64,000 nucleotides of DNA from NCBI RefSeq assembly GCF_030064125.1, contig NZ_CP125957.1:992001-1056000 (forward strand). The letters run 5' to 3'. The notes under the pieces were generated by a model. The model searched no databases. It had not been told where the DNA came from and was given only the letters and a program-made list of their open reading frames with translations. Positions 39,562 to 48,243 of the stretch are shown here, piece after piece (positions within the stretch are counted from its first letter, which is position 1; each line of letters begins with the position of its first letter). The position numbers and the translations under genes are program-made. This DNA comes from Pseudomonas sp. G2-4 (lineage in GTDB: Bacteria; Pseudomonadota; Gammaproteobacteria; Pseudomonadales; Pseudomonadaceae).

Positions 39562-40866
39562 ATGACTCAAGTTTCCCCTGCCCGTAGCTGGGTTGCCTCC
39601 GCCAACGGCCATGCTGATTTTCCACTGCAAAACCTGCCGCTGGGAATCTTCAGCATCGATGGTGGCGCGCTGCGCAGCGGCGTGGCGATCGGCGAACAGA
39701 TCCTCGATTTACAGGCTGCGCTGGAGGCGGGCCTGTTTGATGGCTCGGCGTGCGAAGCCGTCGAAGCCATGAAGGGCGGCCAGTTGAACGCGTTTTTCGA
39801 CCTGGGACGCACCGCCCGGGTAGCCTTGCGTGAACGGTTGCTGGAGCTGCTGCGCGAAGACAGTCCGCTGCGGGGCAAGATCGAAGCCCTGGGCGCGAAA
39901 CTGCTGCCCCTGGCGAGCGATTGCCAGATGCACCTGCCAGCGAAAATCAACGACTACACCGACTTCTACGTCGGTATCGAGCATGCGCAAAACGTCGGCA
40001 AGCTGTTCCGCCCCGACAATCCCCTGTTGCCCAATTACAAATACGTGCCCATCGGTTACCACGGCCGCGCCTCGACCATTCGCCCGTCCGGCACCGATGT
40101 ACGCCGTCCCAAGGGCCAGACCCTGCCGGCCGGCCAGACCGAGCCAACCTTCGGTCCGTGTGCGCGGCTGGATTATGAGTTGGAGCTGGGTATCTGGATC
40201 GGCCAGGGCAATGCGCTGGGCGAACCCATCGCCATCGGCGACGCCGCCGAGCACATTGGCGGTTTCTGCCTGCTCAACGACTGGTCGGCCCGGGATATCC
40301 AGGCTTGGGAATACCAGCCGCTGGGGCCGTTTCTGTCGAAGAGTTTCCTGACCAGTATTTCGCCGTGGGTCGTGACGGCCGAAGCCCTCGAACCGTTCCG
40401 CCGACCTCAACCGGCCCGCCCGGAAGGCGATCCGCAGCCGCTGCCGTATCTGCTGGACAAGCGTGACCAGGCCGCCGGGGCATTCGATATCGAACTGGAA
40501 GTCCTGCTGCTGACCGAAACCATGCGCGAGCAGAACCTACCGGCCCATCGCCTGACCCTGAGCAACACCCAATACATGTATTGGACCGTGGCCCAGATGG
40601 TCGCCCACCACAGCGTCAACGGCTGCCAGTTGCAGGCCGGCGACCTGTTCGGTTCCGGCACCTTGTCGGGGCCTGAAAACGGCCAGTTCGGCAGCCTGCT
40701 GGAAATCACCGACGGCGGTAAAAAGCCTATCGAATTGGCGTCTGGCGAAGTCCGTAAATTCCTGGAAGACGGCGACGAAATCATCCTGCGAGCGCGTTGC
40801 CGCGGGGAGGGCGTCACTTCCATCGGCTTCGGTGAATGCCGCGGCAAGATCCTGCCGGCGCGTTGA
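39562..40866 (+). CDS. fahA: fumarylacetoacetase
   Basis: Hydrolyses fumarylacetoacetate to fumarate and acetoacetate, the last step of the pathway. It has 434 residues. Motifs seen are the metal/substrate region INDYTDFYVGIEHAQNVG near residue 130, YELELGIWIGQGN near 205 and NDWSARDIQAWEYQPLGPF near 240. It is the second gene of the operon and is also called hmgB. Confidence 0.97.
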   Translation: MTQVSPARSWVASANGHADFPLQNLPLGIFSIDGGALRSGVAIGEQILDLQAALEAGLFDGSACEAVEAMKGGQLNAFFDLGRTARVALRERLLELLREDSPLRGKIEALGAKLLPLASDCQMHLPAKINDYTDFYVGIEHAQNVGKLFRPDNPLLPNYKYVPIGYHGRASTIRPSGTDVRRPKGQTLPAGQTEPTFGPCARLDYELELGIWIGQGNALGEPIAIGDAAEHIGGFCLLNDWSARDIQAWEYQPLGPFLSKSFLTSISPWVVTAEALEPFRRPQPARPEGDPQPLPYLLDKRDQAAGAFDIELEVLLLTETMREQNLPAHRLTLSNTQYMYWTVAQMVAHHSVNGCQLQAGDLFGSGTLSGPENGQFGSLLEITDGGKKPIELASGEVRKFLEDGDEIILRARCRGEGVTSIGFGECRGKILPAR

Positions 40867-40876
40867 GGGTCAGGGC

Positions 40877-41512
40877 ATGGAACTCTATACCTATTACCGT
40901 TCCACCTCTTCCTATCGGGTGCGTATTGCGCTGGCCTTAAAGGGACTGGATTACCAGGCCCTGCCGGTCAACCTGATCGCTGTGCCTGGGGGCGAGCATC
41001 GCCAGCCGGCCTACCTGGCGATCAATCCCCAGGGCCGTGTACCGGCGCTGCGCACTGATGAAGGCGCGTTGCTGGTGCAATCACCCGCCATCATCGAATA
41101 CCTGGAAGAACGTTATCCACAGGCGCCGCTGCTCAGCGCCGACCTGGCGGTTCGGGCCCATGAGCGGGGCGTCGCGGCGTTGATCGGTTGCGACATCCAT
41201 CCGCTGCACAACGTCAGCGTGCTCAACAAGCTGCGCCAGTGGGGCCACGATGAAGCCCAGGTGACGGAGTGGATCGGGCACTGGATCAGCCAGGGGTTGG
41301 CGGCGGTGGAACAGTTGATTGGCGATGAGGGTTATTGCTTCGGTGCCGCACCAGGGTTGGCGGACGTTTACCTGATCCCGCAGTTGTACGCGGCCGAGCG
41401 GTTCAATGTGTCTTTGCAAACGCATCCGCGGATTCGTCGGGTTGCGGCATTGGCGGCTGGGCATCCGGCATTCCAAAAGGCACACCCGGCGAATCAGCCG
41501 GATACCCCCTGA
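40877..41512 (+). CDS. maiA: maleylacetoacetate isomerase
   Basis: A glutathione-dependent zeta-class GST-fold enzyme of 211 residues that isomerises maleylacetoacetate to fumarylacetoacetate. The glutathione site YYRSTSSYRVRIALALKG is at residues 5-22 and QSPAIIEYLEERYP near 65. The ATG at 40877 follows GAGGGTCAGGGC; an open frame extends into fahA but is not conserved there. It is the last gene of the operon and is also called hmgC. Confidence 0.96.
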   Translation: MELYTYYRSTSSYRVRIALALKGLDYQALPVNLIAVPGGEHRQPAYLAINPQGRVPALRTDEGALLVQSPAIIEYLEERYPQAPLLSADLAVRAHERGVAALIGCDIHPLHNVSVLNKLRQWGHDEAQVTEWIGHWISQGLAAVEQLIGDEGYCFGAAPGLADVYLIPQLYAAERFNVSLQTHPRIRRVAALAAGHPAFQKAHPANQPDTP

Positions 41513-41548
41513 GGGTTTCACACGGTTCTGAAAACCAGGTGATCCCGT

Positions 41549-41641
41549 GTGGCGAGGGAGCTTGCTCCCGCTCGGTTGCGCAGCAACCGCAAAAAGCTTG
41601 GGGCCGCTTCGCGTCCCAGCGGGAGCAAGCTCCCTCGCCAC
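41549..41641. repeat. paired REP element, GTGGCGAGGGAGC family
   Basis: Inverted copies with CTCGGTTGCG and CGCGTCCCAG stems, between convergent maiA and the SirB1-like gene. Confidence 0.9.
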
Positions 41642-41672
41642 AGGGGCCGTCATCTGGCCTAAGTTCATCTGC

Positions 41673-42476
41673 TCAATGCACCACCGAATTCGGCGGCAAA
41701 TGCCCCAGACGCTCCGTCAGCCGGAGCCGCTGGATCGGGTCGTCGCTGAGCATCAGCGCATGTTCCAGGTCGAAGCGTTCGGCATTGGGACAATCGAGCC
41801 GTTGATACAGGCTGGCGCGGGCCAGGTAATCGGCGGCGCTGGCATTGCCCAGTTCCAGCACGCGTTCGGCGTCGATCAGCGCCGCAATGTAATCGTCGTT
41901 CGCCAGGTGCAGTTGACGAAGATTGCGCGACAGGCGCTGGAGCATCTGCATCGGCTCGGCGGTGACCAAGTGCTCGGCCTTGAGCAGCATGTTCGCGCCG
42001 TATTGGCGTTGCAGCAGTTCGCGACAGTCATTGGGGTACAGGCGACGACCGCCGCACGGGTCGAGCAGATGGTCGGCGCCGGGGACTCGCAGCAGGAAAT
42101 GGCCGGGAAAATTGACGCCGACCATCGGAATTTCCAGGCCTCGGGCCAGCTCCAGGGCAATCAGGCCCAGCGCCAGGGGTTGCCCGCGTTTGCGCGCCAG
42201 CACTTGGTTGAGCAGCGCCGCACGCGGGCGCACAGGCGTGAAGTCGTCCTGGGCGAACCCCAGGTCGTTGAGGCGTCGCAACAAGGGTTGGCCCAGCTCG
42301 CCCACAGGTAGCATCGGCAGATCATGGCTGACCCGTTGCTGCAGATCCTTGAAATCCTTCAGCAAGGTCGGCACGTCCACGTCGCGATCATGTTCGGCAG
42401 CGATCCATAACGCCGCTTCGAACAGCGCCGGTGGCGAGCGGTGAAGACAGTCAAAAAAGGCTTGGCGCGGTTTCAT
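41673..42476 (-). CDS. SirB1 / transglutaminase-like family protein with C-terminal TPR
   Basis: A 267-residue cytoplasmic protein. The N-terminal SirB1/transglutaminase-like domain (about 30-165) has RRLNDLGFAQDDF, RGQPLALGLIALELARGLEI and VNFPGHFLLRV. The C-terminal part (about 180-260) is a TPR-like helical repeat. E. coli SirB1 lies beside prmC and has no known biochemical role. The ATG at 42476 (MKPRQAFFDCLHR) has the ribosome site GGAGAG; the longer open frame upstream is not supported. Confidence 0.83.
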   Translation of the reverse strand: MKPRQAFFDCLHRSPPALFEAALWIAAEHDRDVDVPTLLKDFKDLQQRVSHDLPMLPVGELGQPLLRRLNDLGFAQDDFTPVRPRAALLNQVLARKRGQPLALGLIALELARGLEIPMVGVNFPGHFLLRVPGADHLLDPCGGRRLYPNDCRELLQRQYGANMLLKAEHLVTAEPMQMLQRLSRNLRQLHLANDDYIAALIDAERVLELGNASAADYLARASLYQRLDCPNAERFDLEHALMLSDDPIQRLRLTERLGHLPPNSVVH

Positions 42477-42662
42477 CAAACTCTCCGGGCTATGTCCCGT
42501 TTTAGCCCTGCCACGGATTTTCGTCCAGTCTCGGACAGACACAGTTACAGGTTATGCCGAAAAAGAGGGGTAGCCGTGGTGACTTATTCCGGCGTGCTCC
42601 AGCAAATTTCGACTGCACGCCTATACTGGCGAAACAAACAAAAGTGATTCGGGAGCCTTACG

Positions 42663-43682
42663 ATGTTTGCTCTCATGCAAAGCTCCCGCCTTGAATCGCT
42701 GCACCTAAGCGTAGACCCGGCAACCGGGTTGAAGGCGGTGATTGCCATTCATTGCAGTCGTCCGGGGCCCGCCCTGGGGGGCTGTCGTTATCTTTCCTAC
42801 CCCGACGACGAAAGTGCCGTGGTCGACGCCGTGCGCCTGGCCCAGGGCATGAGCTACAAGGCCGCCCTGGCGGGTCTGCCGGTGGGTGGCGGGGTGGCGG
42901 TGATCATGCGCCCGGCCCATGTCGAAAGCCGGGCCGCGCTGTTCGAAGCCTTTGGTCGCTGCATCGAGCAATTGGATGGTCGCTACATCACCGCCATCGA
43001 CAGCGGCACCTCGGTGGCCGACATGGATTGCATCGCCCAGCAGACCCGTCATGTCACCAGCACCACCGCCTCGGGAGACCCGGCACCCCATGCGGCGATG
43101 GGGGTATTTGCCGGTATCCGTGCCACGGCCATGGCCCGTTTGGGCAGCGATAACCTGGAAAGCCTGCGGGTCGCGATCCAGGGGCTGGGCAATGTCGGCT
43201 ACGCCTTGGCCGAGCAGTTGCACGCGGCGGGCGCGGAGTTACTGGTCAGCGACATCGACCCTGGCAAGGTACAGCTGGCGATGGAGCAACTGGGCGCGCA
43301 CCCTATCGCCAACGACGCGCTGCTCAGCACACCCTGCGACATCCTCGCCCCTTGCGGGCTGGGCGGTGTGCTCAACAGCCACAGCGTGGCGCAACTGCGC
43401 TGCTCGGCCGTTGCCGGCTCGGCCCATAACCAGTTGAGTAATCTGCAGGTGGCCGACCAGTTGGAGAGGCGCGGGATTCTCTATGCACCGGACTACGTGA
43501 TCAACTCCGGCGGCCTGATCTACGTCGCCCTCAAGCATCGCGGCGAAGAGCTGCCGACCATTACGGCGCACCTGTCCAAGATCGGCGCGCGGCTCACGGA
43601 AGTCTTCGCCCACGCCCAGGCGGAAAAACGCTCACCGGCCCGGGTGGCCGATGAGTTGGCGGAGCGGTTGTTGTATCGATAA
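42663..43682 (+). CDS. Leu/Phe/Val (Glu-type) dehydrogenase
   Basis: A 339-residue NAD-dependent amino acid dehydrogenase. The dimerisation/catalytic domain has RPGPALGGCRYLSYPDDESA and the catalytic lysine in QGMSYKAALAGLPVGGG. The nucleotide domain has VAIQGLGNVGYALAEQLH near residue 175. The late PDYVINSGGLIYVA is typical of leucine and phenylalanine dehydrogenases. It likely deaminates branched-chain or aromatic amino acids; specificity is not readable. It stands alone. Confidence 0.9.
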   Translation: MFALMQSSRLESLHLSVDPATGLKAVIAIHCSRPGPALGGCRYLSYPDDESAVVDAVRLAQGMSYKAALAGLPVGGGVAVIMRPAHVESRAALFEAFGRCIEQLDGRYITAIDSGTSVADMDCIAQQTRHVTSTTASGDPAPHAAMGVFAGIRATAMARLGSDNLESLRVAIQGLGNVGYALAEQLHAAGAELLVSDIDPGKVQLAMEQLGAHPIANDALLSTPCDILAPCGLGGVLNSHSVAQLRCSAVAGSAHNQLSNLQVADQLERRGILYAPDYVINSGGLIYVALKHRGEELPTITAHLSKIGARLTEVFAHAQAEKRSPARVADELAERLLYR

Positions 43683-43683
43683 A

Positions 43684-43757
43684 AAAGATCGCAGCCTTCG
43701 ACAGCCTCTACAGGGTGTATCCCCTGTGGAAGCCGCCGGAGGCTGCGATCTTTTTGG
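43684..43757. repeat. GATCGCAGCCT-type inverted repeat
   Basis: AAAAAGATCGCAGCCT and AGGCTGCGATCTTTTT are perfect inverted arms around CTACAGGG / CCCCTGTGG inner arms. This is a third intergenic repeat type. With its T-runs it can act as a bidirectional terminator between the dehydrogenase and yebG. Confidence 0.8.
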
Positions 43758-44018
43758 TTATTCGTCCGACGGATTGAGCAGTTCGGACAAGGCGTCCGGC
43801 TGGCTCTTGAAGGCCTTGGCGAACACGTCCCGATTCTTCGCCATGTAGATCCCGGCTTCTTCCACCTGTTGCTCACTCAGCGATGGGACGGCTTTTTGCA
43901 ACACCTCGGCCAGCAATTCGGCGAGTTCCAGCATTTTGTCATGACGGTCAGCTTCGGCTTTATCCATGAACAAGCGCTCCAGATCTCGGCTGCTGCGGTA
44001 TACCACTTCGACGGCCAT
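43758..44018 (-). CDS. yebG: YebG-family SOS protein
   Basis: An 86-residue protein matching YebG from its start (MAVEVVYRSSRDLERLFMDK) through the charged helix EADRHDKMLELAELLAEVL. YebG is a DNA-damage-inducible protein of unknown biochemical role. A near-perfect LexA box lies 43 bases upstream, which supports SOS control. Confidence 0.92.
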   Translation of the reverse strand: MAVEVVYRSSRDLERLFMDKAEADRHDKMLELAELLAEVLQKAVPSLSEQQVEEAGIYMAKNRDVFAKAFKSQPDALSELLNPSDE

Positions 44019-44060
44019 TCACCACCTCACATGCCTTCACATTGGTTATCGTTGTGACTA

Positions 44061-44076
44061 CTGTATTTATATACAG
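44061..44076. promoter_or_regulatory. LexA (SOS) box for yebG
   Basis: CTGTATTTATATACAG differs from the ideal CTGTATATATATACAG at one position and is placed in the yebG promoter region. Confidence 0.9.
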
Positions 44077-44275
44077 GCAAAAGAATAAGCGAATCCTTTC
44101 TCTTTGGATAGTGGCTTTTTAATGTAGACCGCTTTCGAGGTTTGTCGCACGAGGAAAGTGTCGACTACCAGCCTTTTGCCATCTCATCCCCAGCCCTGGC
44201 CTTTTTTCTGCATGCAGAACAACCGTCACGTCCAACCCGCATCATCCGGTCGAGTCGACCTAAGGAAATTACATC

Positions 44276-44776
44276 GTGAAAATCAACTGGGCCGAGAACT
44301 TGCGCCAGAGCGTGCATCAGCTGGCTGAATCCCTGGGAAACCTGTTCGTCGAGACCTTTCACTACCTGGCGTTGTTCGCCATTGGTGCCGTGACGGCATG
44401 GGCGGCGGTGATGGAGTTCCTGCAGATGATCGAGGCGGGGCACATCAAGATCGATGACATCCTGCTGCTGTTCATCTATTTGGAATTGGGCGCGATGGTC
44501 GGGATTTATTTCAAGACCAATCACATGCCCGTGCGGTTTTTGATCTACGTGGCGATCACGGCATTGACCCGCCTGCTGATTTCCAACGTCTCCCACCACA
44601 GCCCGCCAGACGTGGGGATCATCTATCTGTGCGGCGGCATCCTGCTCCTGGCGTTCGCGATCTTAGTGGTGCGTTACGCTTCGTCGCAGTTCCCTTCGGT
44701 GAAGATCGAGCACCCGCACCGCAAGGTCGGCGCGGGTTCCAGTGAGCATGCCGAAGTGGAGAAGGGGGAAATCTAG
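44276..44776 (+). CDS. PsiE-family membrane protein
   Basis: A 166-residue inner-membrane protein of the phosphate-starvation-inducible PsiE family with four hydrophobic segments (LALFAIGAVTAWAAVMEFL; ILLLFIYLELGAMVGIYF; FLIYVAITALTRLLI; IIYLCGGILLLAFAILVVRY) and the motif HMPVRFLIY. Its role is unknown. The start is a GTG at 44276 after TAAGGAAATT. No convincing Pho box was found upstream, so phosphate control is not supported by sequence. The 3' end overlaps the convergent DUF3509 stop by three bases. Confidence 0.88.
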   Translation: MKINWAENLRQSVHQLAESLGNLFVETFHYLALFAIGAVTAWAAVMEFLQMIEAGHIKIDDILLLFIYLELGAMVGIYFKTNHMPVRFLIYVAITALTRLLISNVSHHSPPDVGIIYLCGGILLLAFAILVVRYASSQFPSVKIEHPHRKVGAGSSEHAEVEKGEI

Positions 44777-45090
44777 AGGCCCGCGAGGGAGGAGGCGGGG
44801 CCCTGTGCCTGCGGCGGTGGCAGTTTGATGTTGTCACCGCCGGTCATGGCTTCGAGAATCGCCACGGCGCTGTGGCCCTGCTCAATGGCGATGCCAAACT
44901 GAATGCTTTGCACCAGGCGTTTGAGCCGTTCCGGGTCGTTGCGCTGCTGGGCGCTGATCATGCGTTTGGCAACGACGCGCCCGGTCTTGGACAGGGTCAG
45001 CATGATGCTGCCGTCCAGGCCCTGAATGCTCAGGTTGATTTGATAGTGCGGCGCAAAAGCGTCGGTAATGATCTGAAAAGGGTTGTCCAT
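44773..45090 (-). CDS. DUF3509 protein
   Basis: A 105-residue protein of a pseudomonad-specific family (MDNPFQIITDAFAPHYQINL; SKTGRVVAKRMIS; RLVQSIQFGIAIEQGHSAV). No function is known. It converges on psiE, and its stop shares bases with the psiE stop. Confidence 0.82.
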   Translation of the reverse strand: MDNPFQIITDAFAPHYQINLSIQGLDGSIMLTLSKTGRVVAKRMISAQQRNDPERLKRLVQSIQFGIAIEQGHSAVAILEAMTGGDNIKLPPPQAQGPASSLAGL

Positions 45091-45538
45091 GATGCGTCAC
45101 CGCCTGATTGAACGTGCAGTTGTTGACCGGCCATGATCGGGATTAGTTCGCAACACCGGACCATCGGCCATTCCATGATCGTGTGCATCTCAAGGTTGCG
45201 GCGCCGGGCAGCTCGACCTATCAGAAGGATCGCGACCTGCGGGGCGCCTACAGAGAGTTAGCAAGTGGCATGCCGGAAAAACGCTCGGACAATGATTGCG
45301 GTGCTTAAGCGCTGGAGGCTCTGGGGTACGGCTGTCGCGGCTGCACGTTTCGGGGCAATAACGCGCGGATGTTCGCTGACGGTGCAGGGCCGGAGGGGGA
45401 TTCGGGGGTAACGGGCAAGGCGAGGTAACTCCCGACATTAACAGCGCTTTTGTCCGTTGTCCGGCTTTATTTGCAAATCAATATTTATCTTTTTTCAGGG
45501 GTTGAATTGTTCTTCCGCCAGCCCGACTCTGTAATCAA
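45091..45538. other. gene-free control region
   Basis: About 450 bases between the divergent DUF3509 and HPF-like genes. Short open frames occur (for example a proline- and arginine-rich one at 45190-45438, minus strand) but look random. The right end is AT-rich (AATATTTATCTTTTTTC near 45480) and may hold the promoter of the HPF-like gene. Confidence 0.5.
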
Positions 45539-45567
45539 GGGGCCGTTGCATCAACGTCGACGGCCCC
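45539..45567 (+). promoter_or_regulatory. 5' leader hairpin of the HPF-like gene
   Basis: GGGGCCGT (45539-45546) and ACGGCCCC (45560-45567) are perfect inverted arms; inside them CGTTG-CAT-CAACG can form an alternative hairpin. It lies 30 bases before the ATG. No T-run follows. Confidence 0.45.
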
Positions 45568-45597
45568 CGGCGAGCTAGCTGAAATAAGGGATGAACT

Positions 45598-46008
45598 ATG
45601 CAAATCCAAGTCAACAGCGATAACCATATTCAAAGCAGCATCCGACTGGAGGAGTGGGTACGTACTACCATCGAAAGCACGCTCGAACGTTATGAAGAGG
45701 ACCTGACACGGGTCGAGGTTCATTTGCGGGACGAGAACGGCGACAAGCCAGGTCCCCATGATCTGCGGTGCCAGCTTGAAGCACGGCCAAAAGGCCATCA
45801 GCCGATTTCCGTGACGCACAAGGCCGATACGCTGGAACTGGCGATCGAGGGGGCGGCCACCAAGCTTGAAAACGCCCTGGAGCACATGTTCGGCAAACTG
45901 CGCGGCAAACGCGCCATTATTGAGACCCCAACCGAATCCGTCGCCTTGGCCGATGCGCTATTGGAAGAAGAATTCCTGGAGAACGAACGGGCTGCGCTTA
46001 ACGGCTGA
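45598..46008 (+). CDS. HPF/RaiA-family ribosome-associated protein
   Basis: A 136-residue protein with a RaiA/HPF-type fold over about residues 1-105 (MQIQVNSDNHIQSS; LTRVEVHLRDENGDKPG; LEARPKGHQPISVTHKADTL). A short acidic tail follows. Family members bind the 30S subunit and silence or protect ribosomes in stress. This one is divergent from the classical rpoN-linked HPF and is not beside rpoN, so its role is inferred. The ribosome site is AAGGGATG. Confidence 0.82.
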   Translation: MQIQVNSDNHIQSSIRLEEWVRTTIESTLERYEEDLTRVEVHLRDENGDKPGPHDLRCQLEARPKGHQPISVTHKADTLELAIEGAATKLENALEHMFGKLRGKRAIIETPTESVALADALLEEEFLENERAALNG

Positions 46009-46038
46009 AACATCGTTCATTTTTAATTTCCGACTTGA

Positions 46039-46067
46039 AACGGGCCTGCTATTGCAGGCCCGTTTTG
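46039..46067 (+). terminator. Rho-independent terminator after the HPF-like gene
   Basis: CGGGCCTGC-TATT-GCAGGCCCG followed by TTTT. Confidence 0.88.
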
Positions 46068-46083
46068 CTTTATATCGACCCGT

Positions 46084-46109
46084 TTGGCGAGCGAGCTTGC
46101 TCGCGAAAG
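46084..46109. repeat. single REP element, variant
   Basis: TGGCGAGCGAGCTTGCTCGC followed by GAAAG. It mixes features of the two main REP families and has no inverted partner. Confidence 0.7.
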
Positions 46110-46145
46110 TGATATCCGGGGAAGTATAGAAAACAGCGCCGCCCG

Positions 46146-47021
46146 CTAGCGTAAAAACGCCTGCCGATACTCCCCGGGCGTCGCGCCCAAGGCCTGGCGG
46201 AAACGGTTGGTAAAATGACTGGCGCTGGCAAATCCGCAGGCCAGTGCCACCTCGCCCAGCGGGTGTGAAGTGCTACGCAGCAAGTGCCGGGCGCGTGCCA
46301 GGCGCCTGGCCAGCACATATTGGTGGGGAGGCAGCCCGAAGCTTTCGCGGAACATCCGCGCAAAGTGGTATTCGGATAGCGCGCACAGCGCGGCCAGTTG
46401 CCCGAGGCTGATGGCATCGGCCAGGTGGCTGTCGATGTAGTCCACCAACAATCGCCGCTGGTGAGCGGCCAGACCACCCTTGAGGCGGAGCCCCTGACGC
46501 TGTCCAACCTGGCTCAGCAGCAGATGGTCGAGCAATTCATGGGCCAGACTGGTGGTCAGCAGGCGTTCAGCGGGTTCGTCCCAGTTCAGGTCGATCAACT
46601 GGCGAAAGCGCTGCGCCTGGTGCGGATCATCAAGGAAGGTCGCCTCGTGCAATTGCACTTGGCGCGGCTCGCGGTCCAGCAGCGTGACGCAGCCGAGGGC
46701 GAATTGTTCCGCGCTGAAGTACAGGTGGGCGAGGCGAATGTCGCCGTTGATGATCCAGGCTGATTCATGTCCGGCCGGCAACACGCAAAGTTTGCCGGGC
46801 GCCCCTGTGGTGTCGGGCCGTTCGCGGCGAAACGTGCCGGTGCCGCCCGCGATGTAGCACGACAGCGTATGGTGGGTCGGCGCCTCATAGTCCCGGGCGT
46901 CGTGATGATTGCTCCACAAAGCGGCCGCCATGCCGTCCCCGAGCTCGGCGCTGTGCTCCAGACGAGCATTGGGCGAACTGTTGAGGGCTTGAAAGACTTG
47001 CAAGGTTTGCAGTGTGGGCAT
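46146..47021 (-). CDS. AraC-family transcriptional regulator
   Basis: A 291-residue regulator with an N-terminal cupin-like AraC_binding domain (about 20-160, HTLSCYIAGGTGTFRRE; CVLPAGHESAWIINGD). A C-terminal pair of helix-turn-helices follows (about 190-290, ISLGQLAALCALSEYHFARMF; LGEVALACGFASASHFTNRF). It is divergent from a DMT exporter with a 137-base gap and probably controls it. Confidence 0.9.
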   Translation of the reverse strand: MPTLQTLQVFQALNSSPNARLEHSAELGDGMAAALWSNHHDARDYEAPTHHTLSCYIAGGTGTFRRERPDTTGAPGKLCVLPAGHESAWIINGDIRLAHLYFSAEQFALGCVTLLDREPRQVQLHEATFLDDPHQAQRFRQLIDLNWDEPAERLLTTSLAHELLDHLLLSQVGQRQGLRLKGGLAAHQRRLLVDYIDSHLADAISLGQLAALCALSEYHFARMFRESFGLPPHQYVLARRLARARHLLRSTSHPLGEVALACGFASASHFTNRFRQALGATPGEYRQAFLR

Positions 47022-47158
47022 GATCGGTTCTCTCCGACTCGAATCCTACTCTGTCGGCCGGTCCATGCCAGCCTGCAAACCGATAAAAGCGCAAGTTTAC
47101 GCAAGTGCGGGGGTGGGTAATGGCGTGACACTAAGGGCCATTGTCAGGAGCCGTCACC

Positions 47159-48061
47159 ATGAACCTCTCGTTGTACCTGCTTACCGTGCTCATCTGGGGC
47201 ACCACCTGGATTGCCCTGAAACTGCAACTGGGCGTTGTCGCCATCCCGGTGTCGATTGTCTATCGTTTCGGCCTCGCGGCCCTGATTCTGTTTGCGATGC
47301 TGCTGCTCAGCCGGCGCCTGCAGGTGATGAACCGGCGCGGCCATTTGATTTGCGTCGCCCAGGGCCTGTGCCTGTTCTGCATCAACTTCATGTGTTTCCT
47401 CACGGCCAGCCAGTGGATTCCCAGCGGCTTGGTTGCCGTGGTGTTTTCCACCGCCACGCTCTGGAATGCCTTCAATGCCCGGGTGTTTTTCGGCCAGCGG
47501 ATTGCGCGCAACGTGCTGTTGGGCGGCGCCCTGGGGCTGCTGGGGCTGGCGCTGTTGTTCTGGCCAGAATTGGCCGGCCACAGTGCAAGCCCACAGACGC
47601 TGCTCGGGCTGGCGTTGGCGCTGCTGGGCACCTTGTGTTTCTCGGCGGGCAACATGCTCTCGAGCCTGCAGCAGAAGGCCGGCCTCAAGCCGTTGACCAC
47701 CAATGCCTGGGGCATGGCTTATGGTGCGACGATGTTGGCGGTGTGGTGTGTTTTCAAAGGCATCCCGTTCGACATGGAATGGAACGCGCGCTACGTCGGC
47801 TCGCTGATGTACCTGGTGATCCCGGGCTCGGTGATCGGCTTTACCGCTTACCTGACGCTGGTAGGACGCATGGGGCCGGAGCGGGCGGCGTATTGCACGG
47901 TGCTGTTTCCGGTGGTGGCCTTGAATGTCTCGGCGTTTGCCGAAGGTTATCAATGGACTGCGCCGGCGCTGGTCGGGCTGGTCCTGGTGATGCTGGGGAA
48001 CGTGCTGGTGTTTCGCAAACCGCGGCCTGTGACTACGAATGCCGCGCTGGGTGCCCGCTGA
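47159..48061 (+). CDS. EamA/DMT-family transporter
   Basis: A 300-residue inner-membrane protein with ten predicted hydrophobic segments in two EamA repeats (first starts NLSLYLLTVLIWGTTWIAL; second LLGLALALLGTLCFSAGNML). Such transporters often export amino acids or metabolites; the substrate is unknown. The ATG at 47159 has a strong ribosome site (GTCAGGAG), preferred over an ATG six codons upstream. Confidence 0.9.
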   Translation: MNLSLYLLTVLIWGTTWIALKLQLGVVAIPVSIVYRFGLAALILFAMLLLSRRLQVMNRRGHLICVAQGLCLFCINFMCFLTASQWIPSGLVAVVFSTATLWNAFNARVFFGQRIARNVLLGGALGLLGLALLFWPELAGHSASPQTLLGLALALLGTLCFSAGNMLSSLQQKAGLKPLTTNAWGMAYGATMLAVWCVFKGIPFDMEWNARYVGSLMYLVIPGSVIGFTAYLTLVGRMGPERAAYCTVLFPVVALNVSAFAEGYQWTAPALVGLVLVMLGNVLVFRKPRPVTTNAALGAR

Positions 48062-48085
48062 GATATTACGTCTAGAGATAAACCT

Positions 48086-48209
48086 GTGGCGAGGGAGCTT
48101 GCTCCCGCTGGGTTGCGAAGCAACCCCAAGATGTATCTGCCACCGCAGTGCATCAGATAAATCGCAAGGGGCTGCTGCGCAGCCCAGCGGGAGCAAGCTC
48201 CCTCGCCAC
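48086..48209. repeat. paired REP element, GTGGCGAGGGAGC family
   Basis: Inverted copies with CTGGGTTGCGAAGCAACCCC and GGGGCTGCTGCGCAGCCC stems, between the DMT gene and the convergent reductase gene. Confidence 0.9.
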
Positions 48210-48243
48210 GGTGTGTTTCCCCCGGGGGGCTTTTGCGGAGAAT

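Noticed and set aside
44130..44150. Pho box upstream of psiE
   Set aside because: The two 7-base repeats match the consensus at only about four positions each.
45190..45438. 82-codon minus-strand frame in the DUF3509 / HPF-like gap
   Set aside because: Rich in P, R, C and S, with no ribosome site and no similarity to known proteins.
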